A DNA stretch of 64,000 nucleotides from Cyrtodaria siliqua (GCA_037043455.1 JAWPHD010010986.1:1-64000); one strand, 5' to 3'. Counted from the first letter of the stretch, positions 1-12,560 are shown. A program made the numbers and translations. The notes: a model not told the origin generated them from the letters alone.

Positions 1-260
1 ATTGTTAACATTGCGTGCATGCATAACTCAGTGAGTGTAATATATGAGTAATTTGATCATGTTTATATTACATGTATTAGGGCATTGATTAACAGCGACG
101 TACATAGCGTATACATGGCGTTGTAGAATATGTATACATTGCTACTCATCATTAGTACAGCTTACATATATTGATTGAAAAATGATTTGTTTGGGTAATG
201 ATAATTATGCAAGATTGTTATGTTTGTCAACCGACATCTAAAACGTATGTATAATTACAG

Positions 261-370
261 CCTAAGCCATCCAGGATATAAGCCATCCAGGGTTGGACTA
301 AGCCATCCAGGATATAAGCCATCCAGGGTTGGAGTAAGCCATCTAGGTTTGGATATCCAGGAGTGGAGCT
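261..370. repeat. Minisatellite with a 36-bp higher-order unit
   Basis: The block repeats the core TAAGCCATCCAGG with alternating short and long spacers. Two near-perfect 36-bp units are followed by a diverged third. No gene is associated with it. Confidence 0.85.
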
Positions 371-1640
371 AAGCTTCCACGATTAACGTTTACAAGCGGT
401 GGAGACGGTCCCCGTACCTGCGCAGCCAGGTTTTACTAACGACAACCCCCGGGACACAAGGTGGGCCCGTTACCAATCCTCACTGGAGGAATATCACTCA
501 CAATCTCAGTGGAGGTTAACTATCATTGCATCGCGTCATCAACCCTTACAGAAGGCATTTGATGACAATCATCCATTGAATTCGCGCATCATCATCTTCA
601 TGAGCTCTCGCGCATCACAGTTATCGCGCTAGATCAACATTGTTATAGCTTTAACAACACTTTCGTGTCTTAGACATTCAGTATTTATAACAATACTAAG
701 AACGTCTTAAACGTTCATGAGAACATTCTTTTCATAGTTCATTTGTGTATTCGCTTGTTTTTTTTAGATAATTGTATATATTTTACACATATTTTAAAAG
801 TTGCATTAAACTTATGTAAATGCATTCACCGTCATTGATTCTTTCCTGAGTTACCCCAACCACTAAGGTCATCCTGTGACAATCATTATCATTTTGTTTA
901 TATTCATCTAATTATTGTCTAGAATCAGAATGACCATAGACAGAATTGAAAATGATGAGCAAGAATTGAAATTGAAATTGTATAACATTACATTACTTCC
1001 CTTGTTAGTCTCTATGGCGATGCCTTACAGCATTTCCAAAAAAAAAATCTTGATAAGTTTTTATTAAACAATTACATTGTTAAACAATCAATTTAATATG
1101 TTATCATAATGCAATATTAAGCATAAGAAAAATGAATCGGACGGGTTTCAGACAAAACACAGTTAATTCAACATATATATAATTGAATAGTATACTGTTT
1201 TGCAAAGTTATTCCCCTTGTTGTAATATAATCATTAACATTTTACAGACACATTTGACCTCCATAAGATCTGAGTTTTAGGTGGCATTATTGTGTGAAAT
1301 GAGTATTCCTATAAAATCATTAGCTATTAATCTATTTAATTCAAGTACTAAGGTATATGTGTTGCACTTTTTATGTTCAAGTTTATGTATTAGAAATTAT
1401 AAAAATAGTGTTGGTGTCTTCTGAAATACATTGCTGTTACCTAAGAAATAACTACGGGATTGATGTGCTATATTTTAAAAAGATTATCTAATTATTATTA
1501 TGTCATCCCTTTGTAAGAGCAATTGTAGACTGACCTGCACACTGCTCAAGATTTTTTATCACATAGCTAGTTTATTAAATTGTTATTATCATTTCTAAAA
1601 TAATAGGAGCATTGTTTTGGAATTCGCAATAACTGACATT
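371..1640. other. Stretch without a supported gene
   Basis: A 77-codon open frame at 399-632 (+) lies in locally GC-richer DNA, which could be the edge of an old retroelement. I recognise no domain in it and it has no paralogue in the window. The rest is AT-rich with short A/T runs. I see no RNA gene or recognisable repeat here. Confidence 0.5.
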
Positions 1641-1649
1641 TTTTAATGA

Positions 1650-3710
1650 CAATAAGGAAAACACAAATATAAATCCTAAAAATGATGATGATGATGATGG
1701 TGACGATGATGATGTAGATGACAAATGCACTGTAAATCCTTCAGAAAATAAGAAGAGGAAAGTAAACGTACTGCATCATATTATGTATTACAACGTACAT
1801 AATGGACACAAGAAAACATCACTACACATAATGAACACCCAAGCTATTCATGCAGAATGCAAGAGTAGGGAACTGATCACAAGTCTGAACCACTGTGGGT
1901 TAGCTATAAGTTATTCTGAATTGCAGAAGTACCACAATAATATTGGCAGCTTGATTTTAGAAGCGAGTGCAGGACATGTGCCATTTCCAAGTCATTTCAA
2001 CCCAGGCAATCTTCGAAAGGCAATCTTCTTCTCAGTGAGGCAATGGAAAGGTTGCAATATTCTTCGCACGAAAGGGAATTCAACCATACCAACAGCAGTT
2101 AGTCATACTAAGTGAGTTAAAGACCTATGTTGCAGACAAGGTTACCGAAACAAGCAAGCAGAAACTGAAGGATAAACTGCTGAAATACTTTGACAGCAGA
2201 GAAGTACTAGCGAAACTTTACAGTACTGGGAAACGTATATTATGCTTCTTGGTTTATTGAAGGACTTGATAAGAGCAGACAGAGAAGGCGACTGGAGTCG
2301 CCACATCAGTACAGTACAAACAATACTTCCATATTTTGCCTTGTTTAACTGTGTCATTACTTGCTATGGTGTTCGATATATCTTGATGACATGCGAAATC
2401 TTCCAGTGACTGCTCCCACAATCTATCAGCAGTTCGTAGAAGGCAAGCACTTCGTAGAAGGCAAGATTGCCGTGAAAAGAACCCCGGGGAAGTTCAAAGC
2501 TGTAGCTGCAGTTCAAGCATTGAAAAAACGATAAACATATCACAGAAGAGCAGTGGGGGTATTATAGGGAGCTCAAGAAGAAAGAACTGTGTTGCTTGTT
2601 GCTCTTTGGGGAATTATCTACCACAAGATGATAGCTGTAATTGAGGTCCATCGAGAGACTGCCGGATCAAAGCCATTCTATCATGAATTAACTGTTAGTC
2701 ACGAATTCAGTCAGACAGAAACAAATGCCAGAGAAGCAAACATCAAAAACATGACATCATGGATTACTCCAGATACAGAGAAGAAACTACACAATATCAT
2801 CACATAAGAGGTGATGACAGAGGAAATAAGAAACAGCATTTACCAAGAGTTTAGAAAGGAAAGATTTCTCGACAAGTCAAAACGATAAATAGATAGGATG
2901 CATAGAAACAATCCAACAACCTTCCAGCCCATCCAGTCAGCTAAGACCAAGTCATCAGCATCAAAAAGCAGGAAATTAAATGGAACAGGAGCAGGAGACA
3001 AACTGATAGAAATAGCACAGGCCAGAGGGCATAAGACAAAAGAAATGTTTAAGTATGACTTGGTCTCAGACTACTACTTATTTGACGAAGAAGGGTTGAT
3101 GAAGAAACCAAATAAGAGTGCATTATGCTTATATACTTGGTCAACGTCATGGCCAATATGATAAAGGTGAACCTTGAGAGTTTGAAAACGTTCAATGACC
3201 TCTTTGAAGCATTTGTACGAATGCTATTGAACATTTGCAAATGTGCATCCCAAATCCATTTTGTGTTTGACTCCTATATGACCTATATCGATGGATCCAT
3301 CAATGATACAAAGAGGCTAAGGCGTAGCAGTACAAACCCAATAGAACTAAAACTTGTAAATGAAGATAAACCACTACCTTTGAATATGAACATATTCTGT
3401 TCATCAAACTTAAAAAAAGACGAAATTACAGATTTTGCTCAGGAAGAGGATCAAGGAAAATGCTGGGTATACATGTCCAAATATTGAAATCCTGTTGAGC
3501 GAAATTAAAGGCAAAGAAGATAATATTACTTGCCAACTGATTTCAGCAGGAATTATCACCAACTGTCCTGACTTGGAGTTTCCGATTGAAAAAGCTGATG
3601 TTCGTCTTATACCACATGCATTTCATGCATCTGAACCAAACGCAGTTTTATTGTCATCTGATACGGACGTCATGGTCGTGATGTTGTACTTTTGGAGTGT
3701 GCATTTTTAA
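1650..3710 (+). pseudogene. Decayed multi-frame coding sequence of an uncharacterised, probably repeat-borne protein
   Basis: Consecutive coding-like pieces lie on the plus strand at about 1,650-2,115, 2,589-2,807, 2,898-3,161, 3,125-3,487 and 3,435-3,710. They are joined by stops and frameshifts. The first piece starts with an Asp-rich run from a GAT microsatellite and continues into a region resembling multicopy uncharacterised proteins of corals and molluscs (YYNVH, then ISYSELQ, then PFPSHFNPG). The last piece has LIPHAFHA followed about ten residues later by SSDTDV. That layout is reminiscent of the acidic active-site region of XPG/FEN1-like or PIN nucleases, but this is tentative. The sequence ends where the family-A polymerase fragment begins. 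It is not functional. Confidence 0.45.
1681..1725 (+). repeat. GAT/GAC microsatellite
   Basis: A run of GATGATGATG-type triplets encodes a poly-aspartate tract near the 5' end of the decayed coding sequence. Confidence 0.85.
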
Positions 3711-3711
3711 A

Positions 3712-5670
3712 CAAGCATCCCAGACCAAACCAGGACTACTAAAGTAATGGCAATGATCTAATTTGTAATACTCATAGCACATTATTCTAAAGTTTTCAAA
3801 CACATCAACCAGCAGCAATACGTAATTTTTCAAATACAGATCATGATATTTCCCCATATATTTTTTTAAAATGTTTTCCATACTTTTCTAGCATGCTCAT
3901 AATCTGCATCTGAGATATGCTCATCATGAAACTTTTCTTATCAGGTAATTGTTTTTCTTCGAAACGTTCAAAACTATTCATATAGTCATAGGGGTAAACT
4001 CCTTTTCTCTTCACCAGTTCTAACTTTTCATCAGAGTATTCATGTGAAGTGTACTTAAATGATGGGGTGTCTTTTACTAAATGATCAAGTGATTGTGACA
4101 TAAATTGAAAACTGTCAATGAACACCAAATATGTTCGAAACATGAAAGCCATATACTTTTCCATGTTATTCAGTATAACATTTATTTCTTTTTTAAACTT
4201 TCCGATATGTTGCATTATAAAATGAGAATCATATCCTCTCAAGTTGCGAAATATAAGGTATCTTTCTAGTCAATCTGAAATTAAGATTACAAATCCCATG
4301 AGCTCTTCGTCTGAACGTTCCAGTTACATGACAATGGTCTCTAACCCGCTTAACACCTTGCAAATAAGCCTTACCACAAATATGGCATTTTGTAGATGCT
4401 TTAAACTCTTTTTCTTGTGATTTTGTCATTTCTATGTCTTTTGTAAAATGATACAACATAGTTTTTCTACAATATGTTTCTTCTCCGATTATTTCTTTTA
4501 TACATTTATAAACAGCATTTGGTCCTCTGTATGTAACAACCCGTTTAGAATATTTATCATCATAACAACAAACAACCTTATATCCATATCCACAATCAAT
4601 ATGTTTTTATAGGCTTCCGTATACGAGCTTTCTGGTTGTTAGAAGCTGAAAAAACGTTTTCAGTTATCGCTTCAAAGTCAGCATATATAACAAACGGAAC
4701 CATTAATTGCCTGTCATAGTTTTTAAAATATACCTTTTCGTCCTCATTTGGCATTTTTATTATTTGCCATTAAGTGAAAGGCAATCAGGCTCATGTTTTC
4801 TTAGCACCCTTTCCATTCTGCAAAACCATTTTCCCCCTCATGCATAGTTTGATTAAACATTAACCTGTTTAAATCTTTTATTCATACAAAATGATTTTTA
4901 TCTTCTTTATCAATTAAAAGCATATCGCAAGTGCTTTCTTCTTTATTTTTTGATATGCGTAAAGGATATACCTGCTTATTTCTATACCCAAATATATTAA
5001 AACGTATATTATTTTGGATTTCTATTGTAGCGATTTGATTCATAGTAACAGGAAATGTAATCCCCTTATAATCAAGATCACCTATATGCTTTTTATACTT
5101 TGTTGTCCTCTGGGGATTTTCTATAACAGGACATTTATATGCTAAATGGCACCATCTAAAGCACTCATTATCTTTTACATTTTGATATGTATTAAACCTT
5201 TTCTGTGGTGCTGCAGTTCTTTTGGTAATTCTAAACAATAGCTGCCTCTCAAAGGCTATACTTTATTAAATTTAAATAATGCCTATCTACTTCCACAGTA
5301 TGCCAACCACGTCCTTCCGACATCCACCCTCCATTTCTTTTTCAAAATTTGTGCATGTGCTAAATCTAGCGCCTCGTCAATTTCATTTTTATTTAAGATT
5401 ATTGCAGCCTTGGAAAATAAATGAGCTAATTTGGATGTAGTTACCTTGCCTTTTTCTGTGTCAACACTTGTTACTTTATTAAAAGTCAGCCTCAAATAAA
5501 TAGACACTTTAAAACCCTCTGTTATTTTTAATTCTTTTTCAAGTAATTATTCTGAAACATGAATTTGTTAAATAAAGTTGAGTAAGTGGGTTGTCCTCAA
5601 ATATAATCATAACTTTGAAGACCTTACTGTATTGTTTTGGGGTTTTCTCAAGTAGTTTTATGATACTCAT
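3712..5670 (-). pseudogene. Polinton family-A DNA polymerase B, N-terminal two-thirds, broken
   Basis: This is a protein-primed-type family B polymerase remnant of a Maverick/Polinton. The ATG at 5,668-5,670 follows an AT-rich leader. The order is an N-terminal Polinton domain (about 4,880-5,507), the exonuclease motif I YADFEA (about 4,685), a zinc-type segment CHICGKAY with VRDHCH (about 4,300-4,400), Exo II RGYDSHFIM (about 4,220), and Exo III (about 3,800-3,850). The coding text ends at WDACLK near 3,730, so the polymerase palm motifs A, B and C are missing. Several frameshifts are present. Its closest relative in the window is the polymerase at 45,834-49,178. Unlike that copy it retains the Exo I aspartate. 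It is probably the left arm of the Polinton whose structural genes lie at 9,985-13,700. Confidence 0.8.
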
Positions 5671-5726
5671 TATATAATACGTGTAGAGAAAATATTCTTT
5701 AAACCCTAGTTAATTAATTAATTAAT

Positions 5727-8700
5727 TTAACCCGAATGAAAAATAATATCAATTCCCTCCCTCAATAACTCAACATAGTAGTAATTAAAGAAATTAATAT
5801 CTGCCGGGCCTTCAGTTGCTAGCGAGATCTTTTTGTTGCATAGTTTTATATCTGTCCGCTTGCGTAGATTTTCCATTGTCTTGCCAAACACAGAGTTGTT
5901 CATAAGTTTGTAAAAAGCTTTTTCAAAGTCTGATTTAGCTTCTTTCCTAAGTTCTGTGTTTAGGTTTATGTATGAATCCATCCATTGTTTTTCATTAAAT
6001 TCTAATACTCTTTGTACTTTCTTTAGTTTCATACCTAAAGATAAATCTTTGTCCCTAAGATTGGGAACTAGTTGTTCTGTATTTATCATGCTATTATTTT
6101 CTAACAGATCTTTTTGGTATTCGGACAACCATTCTTTTTTCACTGCTAATCTTTCCGGTGCAAGCGGATAGTCATTGTGAGATTCATGGAGTTCTTTAGG
6201 ATATTCCAAATCAACTTCTAGAAAATATCCTTTTCCTTCTTTTCTTTCTTTTGGCTCTGGCAACGTTTCCACCCACTTAAAGCCAGAATATGGAAGTAGC
6301 TGACTCATTGCCCACCCAAGATTATTTGCATCAAAATACATTAAAAATCTGTTTTCCTCTCTAGTGTTATAATCAGCTACATGTGGATTGTTTGCTTTGG
6401 CATATCGTTTTGATACCATACTAATTCCACCACGCATACCTTTTTCTATAAATAAGTGCATGTTAATATCTGTTAAAAGTTCTAATTCTATTTTTGAATG
6501 TTTAAGTAAAGCATCCCAAGATAATCCAGGTGCTGTATAGTAATGTAAAGCATCAAGTTTGTATGCTCATACATGTTTTTCTAAAAGTTAACACATCTGC
6601 TAACAGAGTTACATCAGTTTTTAGATATAAATCATGATAGTCTCCAAGAGTTTTACAGTTAAACTCTTTCCATATTTTTTGAGCATATTCGTAATCTTTG
6701 AGACTTATACTTTCATCTGAGAGACTACTGTAAAACTTTTCTATAGGCGGTAATTGCGTTTCCTTAAATCTTTCCATACTGTCCATATATTTGTATGGAT
6801 AAACACCTTTTCGTAAAAGTTCAGGTTTTAGATATAAATCATAATAGTCTCCAAGAGTTTTACAGTTAAACTCTTTCCATAGTTTTTGAGCATATTCATA
6901 ATAATCTTCGTGATCTTTGGGCTTTATACCTTCATTTAAAAAACTACTGTAAAACATTTCTATAGGTGGTAATTTCGTTTCCTTAAATCTTTCCACACTG
7001 TCCATATATTCATGCGGGTAAATACCTTTTCGCAGAGGTAAATTTGTTTGTCTAAACTGAGTTTTGGTAATTTCAAAATCAGATGTGTCTGTTGCATCAA
7101 CCAATTTTTCCAAAGACGAAGCCATAAACTGAAAGCTATCCAACAATCTAAGTTGTCCAGCACTAAATGAAATATACTTTTCAGCGTTGTTTGGAATGCA
7201 TGTAATATTACCTGTCATTTTATGTATTTTTTGCATGATGAGATGACTATCATATCCTTTGAGGTTGTGAAATATAACAGGTATATGTGTTTTGTTTGGT
7301 TTTATTTTTATTTTTAGGTTGCAGTTTTTATGTGCTGCACCTCTGTATTCTCCTGTAAAATGACAGTGATATCTTACTTTACAGTTTTTACCACATTTCC
7401 TACCTATTTCATTTTCGCATATCCAGCAGTGTGTTGCTTTTTCTTAATCTTCCTCATTTTGTTGTGTCATAATTAAGGGTTTTGGGTGAGCAAATATTTT
7501 ATTAATGTTGCTCTTCTCACATTCTAAGTGATTTAAAAACTTTTTAACAACATCTTCACCTCTGTAAATAACAGGTTCTTTAGCTTTGACATCATATCTG
7601 ACAACCTGGTATCCAAAACCACAAGCTTCGTGTACATTTTTGATTTCAGATTTCTTTCCAATTTTGATTGATTGCGGTTTGATTATACTCTCAAAATCAG
7701 CATATATTGCATAAGGCACAGGCATCTGATTTTGATGATTTTTAAATTTTACAGTATTTTTACCTTCTTTTGGCATTTCTATTCTGCAAGAATCTTTGTT
7801 GATACCATCACAGTCTTCTTTGTGTTTGGTAAGTAGTTCTTTTCCAGAATAGCCGCGAAGACAACGATCGCAGAAGTAAGTTTTACCATGATGTTTGTTT
7901 TGATCGTAAAGTAATCTATTTAAATTTTTAATCAAGCAATAGTGATATTTTGTTGTTAATTTTTTTGGTTCTTTGGAATAATCATCAGGGTTATAGTTGT
8001 CATCTATAATTCCTTCTTCATTATTTGGATCGTCTTCGTTCTCTGATTGAACCTCAGTGTCTTCAGATATTAAGATCAAATTAATTCGTTCAATATCTTT
8101 TGGTTGTTCTGATATTTTATATGGAAAAACAGATACCTTTTTATTTTTTCCTATTATAGCATATCCATAAACGTTGATAGCAAGGTTGTTTTGTTTCTCT
8201 ACTTTGGAAATTTGAGAAATTGGAGTGGGAAGATCAATACCATCTTTCTTTAAGAACTCTGTACTAGGATAATTTGATAATCTATCAGAATTCCTTTTAG
8301 CTGGATTTAAAGCTGAATTTATTGCATGAAACAAACACTGATCATCATTGTTTTTCACATTTATAATTGCTTTCTTATCAGCTACTGCTTTAGGCAAAGG
8401 AATATATGAAGAACCTTTTAACGGCTCGTACTTTGCAATATTTAAGTAAAACGTAACACAGTGATCAATTTCTAATCCGGATGCTGTGTTTGTAAATCTT
8501 TCAAGGCTCTCTTGTATATTTGCAGATGATTTATCGTAAGACTCGTTTATTTTTTCAGAGGTTAAAATTGCATTTTGTTCGCTGTGTAATACTGCTGTGG
8601 TGTATTTTTTGGTATCACCATCATCTTTGAATAAATTTACAGTGAGACCTAATTGAAACTTTAATCCATTCATCTGTGTCAGCTCTTTGCTTATTTGTTT

Positions 8701-9105
8701 TGTAATAATGGATTTTTTATCACGGAATAGTTTTTGAGGGTCTTTGTATTTCTCGGCAGATATCTCGTATACTTTAAAATAGCCACACATTGGTTTGTCA
8801 ACCAGTTTTAATTCTTCTTTAGATTTTCTATCATTAAGCTCTTTCAATTCATTTATAACATTGTCTCGTGATTTAACATATTTCTGATTTTGCTCATCTT
8901 GTAATTTATCATATTTCTGCTTTTCTCGTTTACGTTGTTTCTTAGCACGTCGTCTCTTAAGTAAATTTTCTAATGTTTGAGATTTAACCTCTTTTGAAGT
9001 TTCCTTTGGTTTTAATGCATTTATACCGTTAGATAGCGTTTGCTTATCTATTACACCTGTTTTAAACAGAAGTATTAATTATTTTATAGTCTCCTCGTTT
9101 TCCAT
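5727..9105 (-). pseudogene. Polinton family-B DNA polymerase B, 3'-truncated
   Basis: The start codon is at 9,103-9,105 and reads MENEET, as in the sister copy at 58,543. A basic coiled N-terminus is followed by a Polinton-specific domain with DDQCLFHAINSAL, an acidic linker, a zinc-like CDRC...HKEDC segment, Exo I YADFES (about 7,700), Exo II GYD (about 7,245), and Exo III YLKTDVTLLAD (about 6,600). Palm motif A survives only in part (about 6,320), and motif B reads LMNNSVFGKTMEN (about 5,890). The match to the sister copy stops near 5,845, so motif C (TDTDS) is missing. Stops and frameshifts break the frame near 9,075, 7,440, 6,550 and elsewhere. A roughly 70-residue module before Exo III is duplicated in tandem. 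Confidence 0.85.
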
Positions 9106-9171
9106 ACTTTATTTGTTATATATTAAAAATATTTTTTCTTAAATATAAAATAACTATATGCAAAAAAGACA

Positions 9172-9441
9172 ATGAAAAGTAATGTTTGTCAATTTCTTAA
9201 AATTGGATTACATAATCCATGTAAAAGCAAGCCAACAAAAGATTCCGATTATTGCAGTTTGCATAAATATAGATTAAAAACAAGTCATGTGTTACAGTGC
9301 CTAAAATGTAAAAAAGGCACTTCTGCAAGATATCAAGTATGTGTTGGTTGTGGTGCTCATTCAGTTAGAATGAAACATGAATACTGGAAGTTAAAGTCGT
9401 ACAACGCTGAGTGTCTTCGATTTAGATGTATTGAGGTTTAA
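9172..9441 (+). CDS. Small Cys/His-rich Polinton family-B protein
   Basis: This is an intact 89-residue frame starting at ATG. It contains two cysteine/histidine clusters: an N-terminal one with C-P-C and CSLHK, and a C-terminal one, CLKCKKG followed by CVGCGAH. The spacing suggests a zinc-binding fold. The same gene sits in the same place beside the family-B terminal repeat at 58,207-58,476, divergent from the polymerase, so it is a real element gene. About 66 bp of A/T-rich DNA separate it from the polymerase start, probably a shared bidirectional promoter. I do not recognise its function; DNA binding or regulation would be a guess. Confidence 0.65.
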   Translation: MKSNVCQFLKIGLHNPCKSKPTKDSDYCSLHKYRLKTSHVLQCLKCKKGTSARYQVCVGCGAHSVRMKHEYWKLKSYNAECLRFRCIEV

Positions 9442-9794
9442 AACATATTTTGTTAATTTCTAATAACAAATTTGTTTTGTATTAAAGAAACATTTTATAA
9501 TATTACAAAAAAATTAAACTTGTGTTCTTCACTACCCATATTTTAAAAAAGTTTGTTAACCTAAGTTTTAATGTTTAACCTCTATTTTACAATAAAATTT
9601 AAACATCCAAATTTAAAACATTTTCACAATTCAATCTTAAAATCTTGGGTTATTTAGCGCCTGGGACATGCTAAATAACCAGTTTAATTGACTTAATTTT
9701 CAGTAAACTGAAAAATTTTGTGTGGTGATTTTAGATTATTTGGGGTGATTTGGGTTTTGAGCCAGAACACCCAAAATACATATATATATTATTA
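9442..9794 (-). repeat. Terminal inverted repeat of the truncated family-B Polinton
   Basis: The reverse complement of this segment matches 57,824-58,206. Both start at GGGTGTTCTGG next to a TATATATGTATT flank. Shared landmarks include the palindrome TTTCAGTTTACTGAAA and a hairpin with arms GGTTATTTAGC/GCTAAATAACC (9,650-9,682). Only this one end of the left copy is present. Confidence 0.8.
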
Positions 9795-9839
9795 ATCTTA
9801 ATGGAGTTCATACATCATTTCGATTTGTTTTAAAGGAAT

Positions 9840-9955
9840 TAATATAATATTATGTTTTATCTAACATAAGTTCAGTAATGTTGAGTAACTTATGTTTTAT
9901 CCAACGTATGTTGAGTAACTTATGTTTTATCCAACATAAGTTATAAATGGCACGA
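9840..9955. repeat. Short palindromic tandem repeat
   Basis: Units containing AACTTATG, TTTTATCCAAC and the inverse CATAAGTT recur about three times. The block lies between the family-B terminal repeat and the family-A core-protein remnant, so it marks the junction of two elements. Confidence 0.6.
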
Positions 9956-9984
9956 TTAAAAAAAGTTTATGCACACCAGGACGG

Positions 9985-10345
9985 GAACCTATACCCAAGT
10001 TGACATATTAACTGGGGCTGGCATATTTGACATTTTTTCAAAAGTTTGATCAGAAATATTTAGTGAGTCTATAAAAACAGCATTAGAAACTGCTGGAAAA
10101 CAAATCTTAGAAAGTGGTTCTGAAAAACTTGGAGATGAAGTAGGAAAAATGGCTGCTGTTAAATCAGTTTCGGTTATTAAACCTAAACCAAAAGGCGAGA
10201 TAATTTAAAAGAACTTACACAGGCTGATAACAGAAATGAAGTTGTAGCTGAAACTGAAGAAGATGTAAATTCAAAAATTAACAGATTACTATCCAGAAGA
10301 GGAACCAAAAATATCCATGCACGATTTAAACGATTGATTAAATAA
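9985..10345 (+). pseudogene. Polinton family-A small core/minor virion-type protein, broken
   Basis: A frame reading VDILTGAGIFDIF followed by a Lys/Glu-rich region and a basic tail (RLLSRRGTKN) can be followed across a stop near 10,050 and a frameshift near 10,200. It lies directly upstream of the capsid gene, which fits the small core-type proteins found beside capsid genes in animal Polintons. The assignment rests on position and general character only. The gene is missing from the complete family-A element because of a deletion at 37,640. Confidence 0.45.
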
Positions 10346-10350
10346 AAATA

Positions 10351-10370
10351 ATCTAACTCATAGTATATAG
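10351..10370 (+). promoter_or_regulatory. Candidate Polinton gene-start motif
   Basis: The sequence ATCTAACTCATAGTATATAG sits immediately before the capsid ATG. Near-identical motifs precede the minor-capsid-like ATG at 11,641 and its homologue at 36,850. The conservation suggests a late-type promoter or initiator. Confidence 0.5.
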
Positions 10371-11624
10371 ATGTTTCGAAGTGATAAATATAATACTAGA
10401 TATGAACATGTACCTATTCAGTTAGATACTCCTATAACACAACCAGAATATGCTGCCAGGCAAATGAAAAGTGGTTATCAGTTTACACTAAATGATAAAA
10501 GTTCTTATTTTGATTGGAATGATGCATATTTTGAAATCAGTTTTCAAGTAAACAAACTTGCTGAAGGAGCCGCTTTCGCAGACGCTGAAAGAATTGCTTT
10601 AATTAACGATGCAGCCTCACTGATTGATCAAATGCAAGTAAAGCAAAATGGAAAAATAGTTTACGACAGAAATAATCTTCACAGATTTGTTAATGTCAAA
10701 AACTTGCTTGAAATGTCTGACGATTATGCAAAGACAACCAGAACAAACGAATACTTTTATTTGGATAATACGACTGCTGCAGAATCTCGAAATGATCAAC
10801 TGGTTATAACATGAGATTTACTGCTCGTCAAGCTTTAATAATAACTAATCAAAAGGTTGATTCTATAATTCCATTAAACAAATATTCCTTCTTTGGAGGT
10901 TTAGAAACAAACATGCTTCCTCCTAGTCAGATTCAAATTAGCTTACAACTGGAAGATGATATTGTGCTAATTTTCAAATCAAGTGGTGATGATGGTCGAG
11001 TCGTTATTACTAAATTAGTTTTTACCTATATTGATATTTAACTCAGACGGTTTAAGTTATGTAATGACAAATCACATGACAAGAACAAGATGGACTTACC
11101 TTCGTGAAATGATACAAGAAAGCGGAAGTACTCTACTAACAGAATCCGTATCTAGAATAACGGCTGGTGTTAAAAATCCCAAACACGTTTTCATGTATTT
11201 ACAAGACCAATCAAGAGTTCTCCTAAAGCACAAAACCCTCACCTTTTAGATACGTTTAAACTAAATGATGGTGATGTTCTAATTGTTATTTACAATCGGT
11301 CATACTAGAAGTTGGAAATGGAGTTTATTATCCAGAAACCGAATATAGTTATGCTGATATCATAAGAATATTTAGAGACGTTATTAATTATTCTTACAAA
11401 CACTGGAACTTTACTCAATGCGAGTAATTTTAAAAATCTCTTCGGAATGATATATTTCGATTTAAGTTACACAAGTAATAAAGTCAGTGTTTATCTAAAA
11501 CAACTAAGTTTGAGATATAAACTAAACAACGTTTCTACCGTTAGATATAACGTTTATGCTTAAGTCTTATACAAGGAAAATGTTGTTATTGAGGCTGTTG
11601 GAAATGAACTAGTTATTTTTTAAT
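10371..11624 (+). pseudogene. Polinton family-A capsid protein (candidate major capsid), broken
   Basis: The N-terminus starts MFRSDKYNTRYEHVP, a signature I recognise from capsid-type proteins of animal Polinton/adintovirus-like elements. The N-terminal half is open to 10,814, and the rest continues in other frames to about 11,624. Aligned to the second copy (36,868-37,640), the C-terminal half includes YLQ, then VGNGVYYPE, then GNELVI. The pattern is beta-rich with no transmembrane segment. At least four frame breaks make it non-functional. Whether it is the double-jelly-roll major capsid or a penton cannot be settled by eye; structure prediction would decide. Confidence 0.6.
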
Positions 11625-11640
11625 CTAACTTATAATATAT
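11622..11640 (+). promoter_or_regulatory. Candidate Polinton gene-start motif
   Basis: AATCTAACTTATAATATAT directly precedes ATG. It is identical to the motif before the homologous gene in the other element (36,851-36,869, minus strand). Confidence 0.55.
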
Positions 11641-12366
11641 ATGACTCACGCAAATTATTCGATAGATTTGAGAGAGCAGGGCAAAAGAAAAGTTTTGCAA
11701 AAGCATATGAAAACAAAAGTGAATTAACGCTCAGGCTAAAGAATAAGCAACTAACTGGGGATTTTACTTTGTTGATGACAGCTATTCAGATTAAGAATAT
11801 TAACAAAGCTAAATCCAATAGACATGGCTTAGACATAAATGTATCAAAATCGCAAATGAGATCTCAGTTTAAAAATGGAGGCATTTTGGGAGGATTAGTC
11901 GGTTTGTTGACTAAAACAATATTACCAACAGTTGCTAGACTCGCTCCAAAAGTATTAGCACCACTAGCAACAGGGGCACTAAGCGGTTTGGCAAGTACTG
12001 GAATCGGTAAGTTATTCGGAAAGGAATGGTAACTATCCCTAGTGATAAAACACCAGCACTACTTGAATCAAGTGCGCTAACACCGTCACAAAGAAAAAAG
12101 ATAATAAAGTCTAAAGGTTGCTGACAAGGCATCAACTGACAAGGCATCAACAACAAGACGGGGGATTTCTTGGATTGCTTGCATCGCTAGGAATTCCTTT
12201 AATTGGAGCTCTTATTAGTGGATTGACGGGAAAAGGTTTACAAGTAGGTAGAAAGGGAAAAGGATTGAGAGTAGGCAAAGGTGTACAAGTAGACTCACAA
12301 ATTAGACAATATAGAAGTATCCCATTCATAAAAAAAGTTAATTTTCAAAAACGAGCCTATCAATAA
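11641..12366 (+). pseudogene. Polinton family-A minor-capsid-like (pVI/pX-type) protein, broken
   Basis: The protein has an N-terminal charged region (KAYENKSELTLRL) and a central Gly/Ala/Leu-rich amphipathic stretch (LAPLATGALSGLASTGIGKLFG). It ends in a second hydrophobic segment with GLTGKGLQVGRKGKG and a basic tail. Frame breaks occur near 11,685, 12,028 and 12,122. The last is at a 15-bp tandem duplication of CTGACAAGGCATCAA. The composition resembles membrane-active adenovirus-like minor capsid proteins, which is an inference from composition and gene order. The homologue is at 36,146-36,850. Confidence 0.5.
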
Positions 12367-12369
12367 CTT

Positions 12370-12560
12370 AGACATAATAAAGAGGGTTAAGCAGTCAGGT
12401 ATACAGAAATTCAGGGGAGTGTTTAGCAAGAACAAATTATCGACAAAACAAAATAAACAAGAATGCGGTATTATTAATCCTGATGATTATACTGGACCTG
12501 GTACACACTAGACTTGCTACTGTAATGAGTATTATTTTGATCCGTTTGGTCTAAAAGAGT
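12370..12560 (+). pseudogene. Polinton family-A adenain-like cysteine protease, truncated
   Basis: The text GIQKFRGVFSKNKL, then NKQECGI, then DDYTGPGTH corresponds to the N-terminal half of the maturation protease of Polintons. The histidine in GTH is the expected catalytic residue. A TAG replaces the Trp codon right after it. The coding match stops at FDPFGLK, where an unrelated repeat begins (12,551), so the catalytic cysteine half is gone. The homologue is at 35,755-36,150. Confidence 0.6.

Noticed and set aside
399..632. 77-codon frame near the left edge
   Set aside because: No recognisable domain, and the GC-richer composition may only reflect an old repeat.
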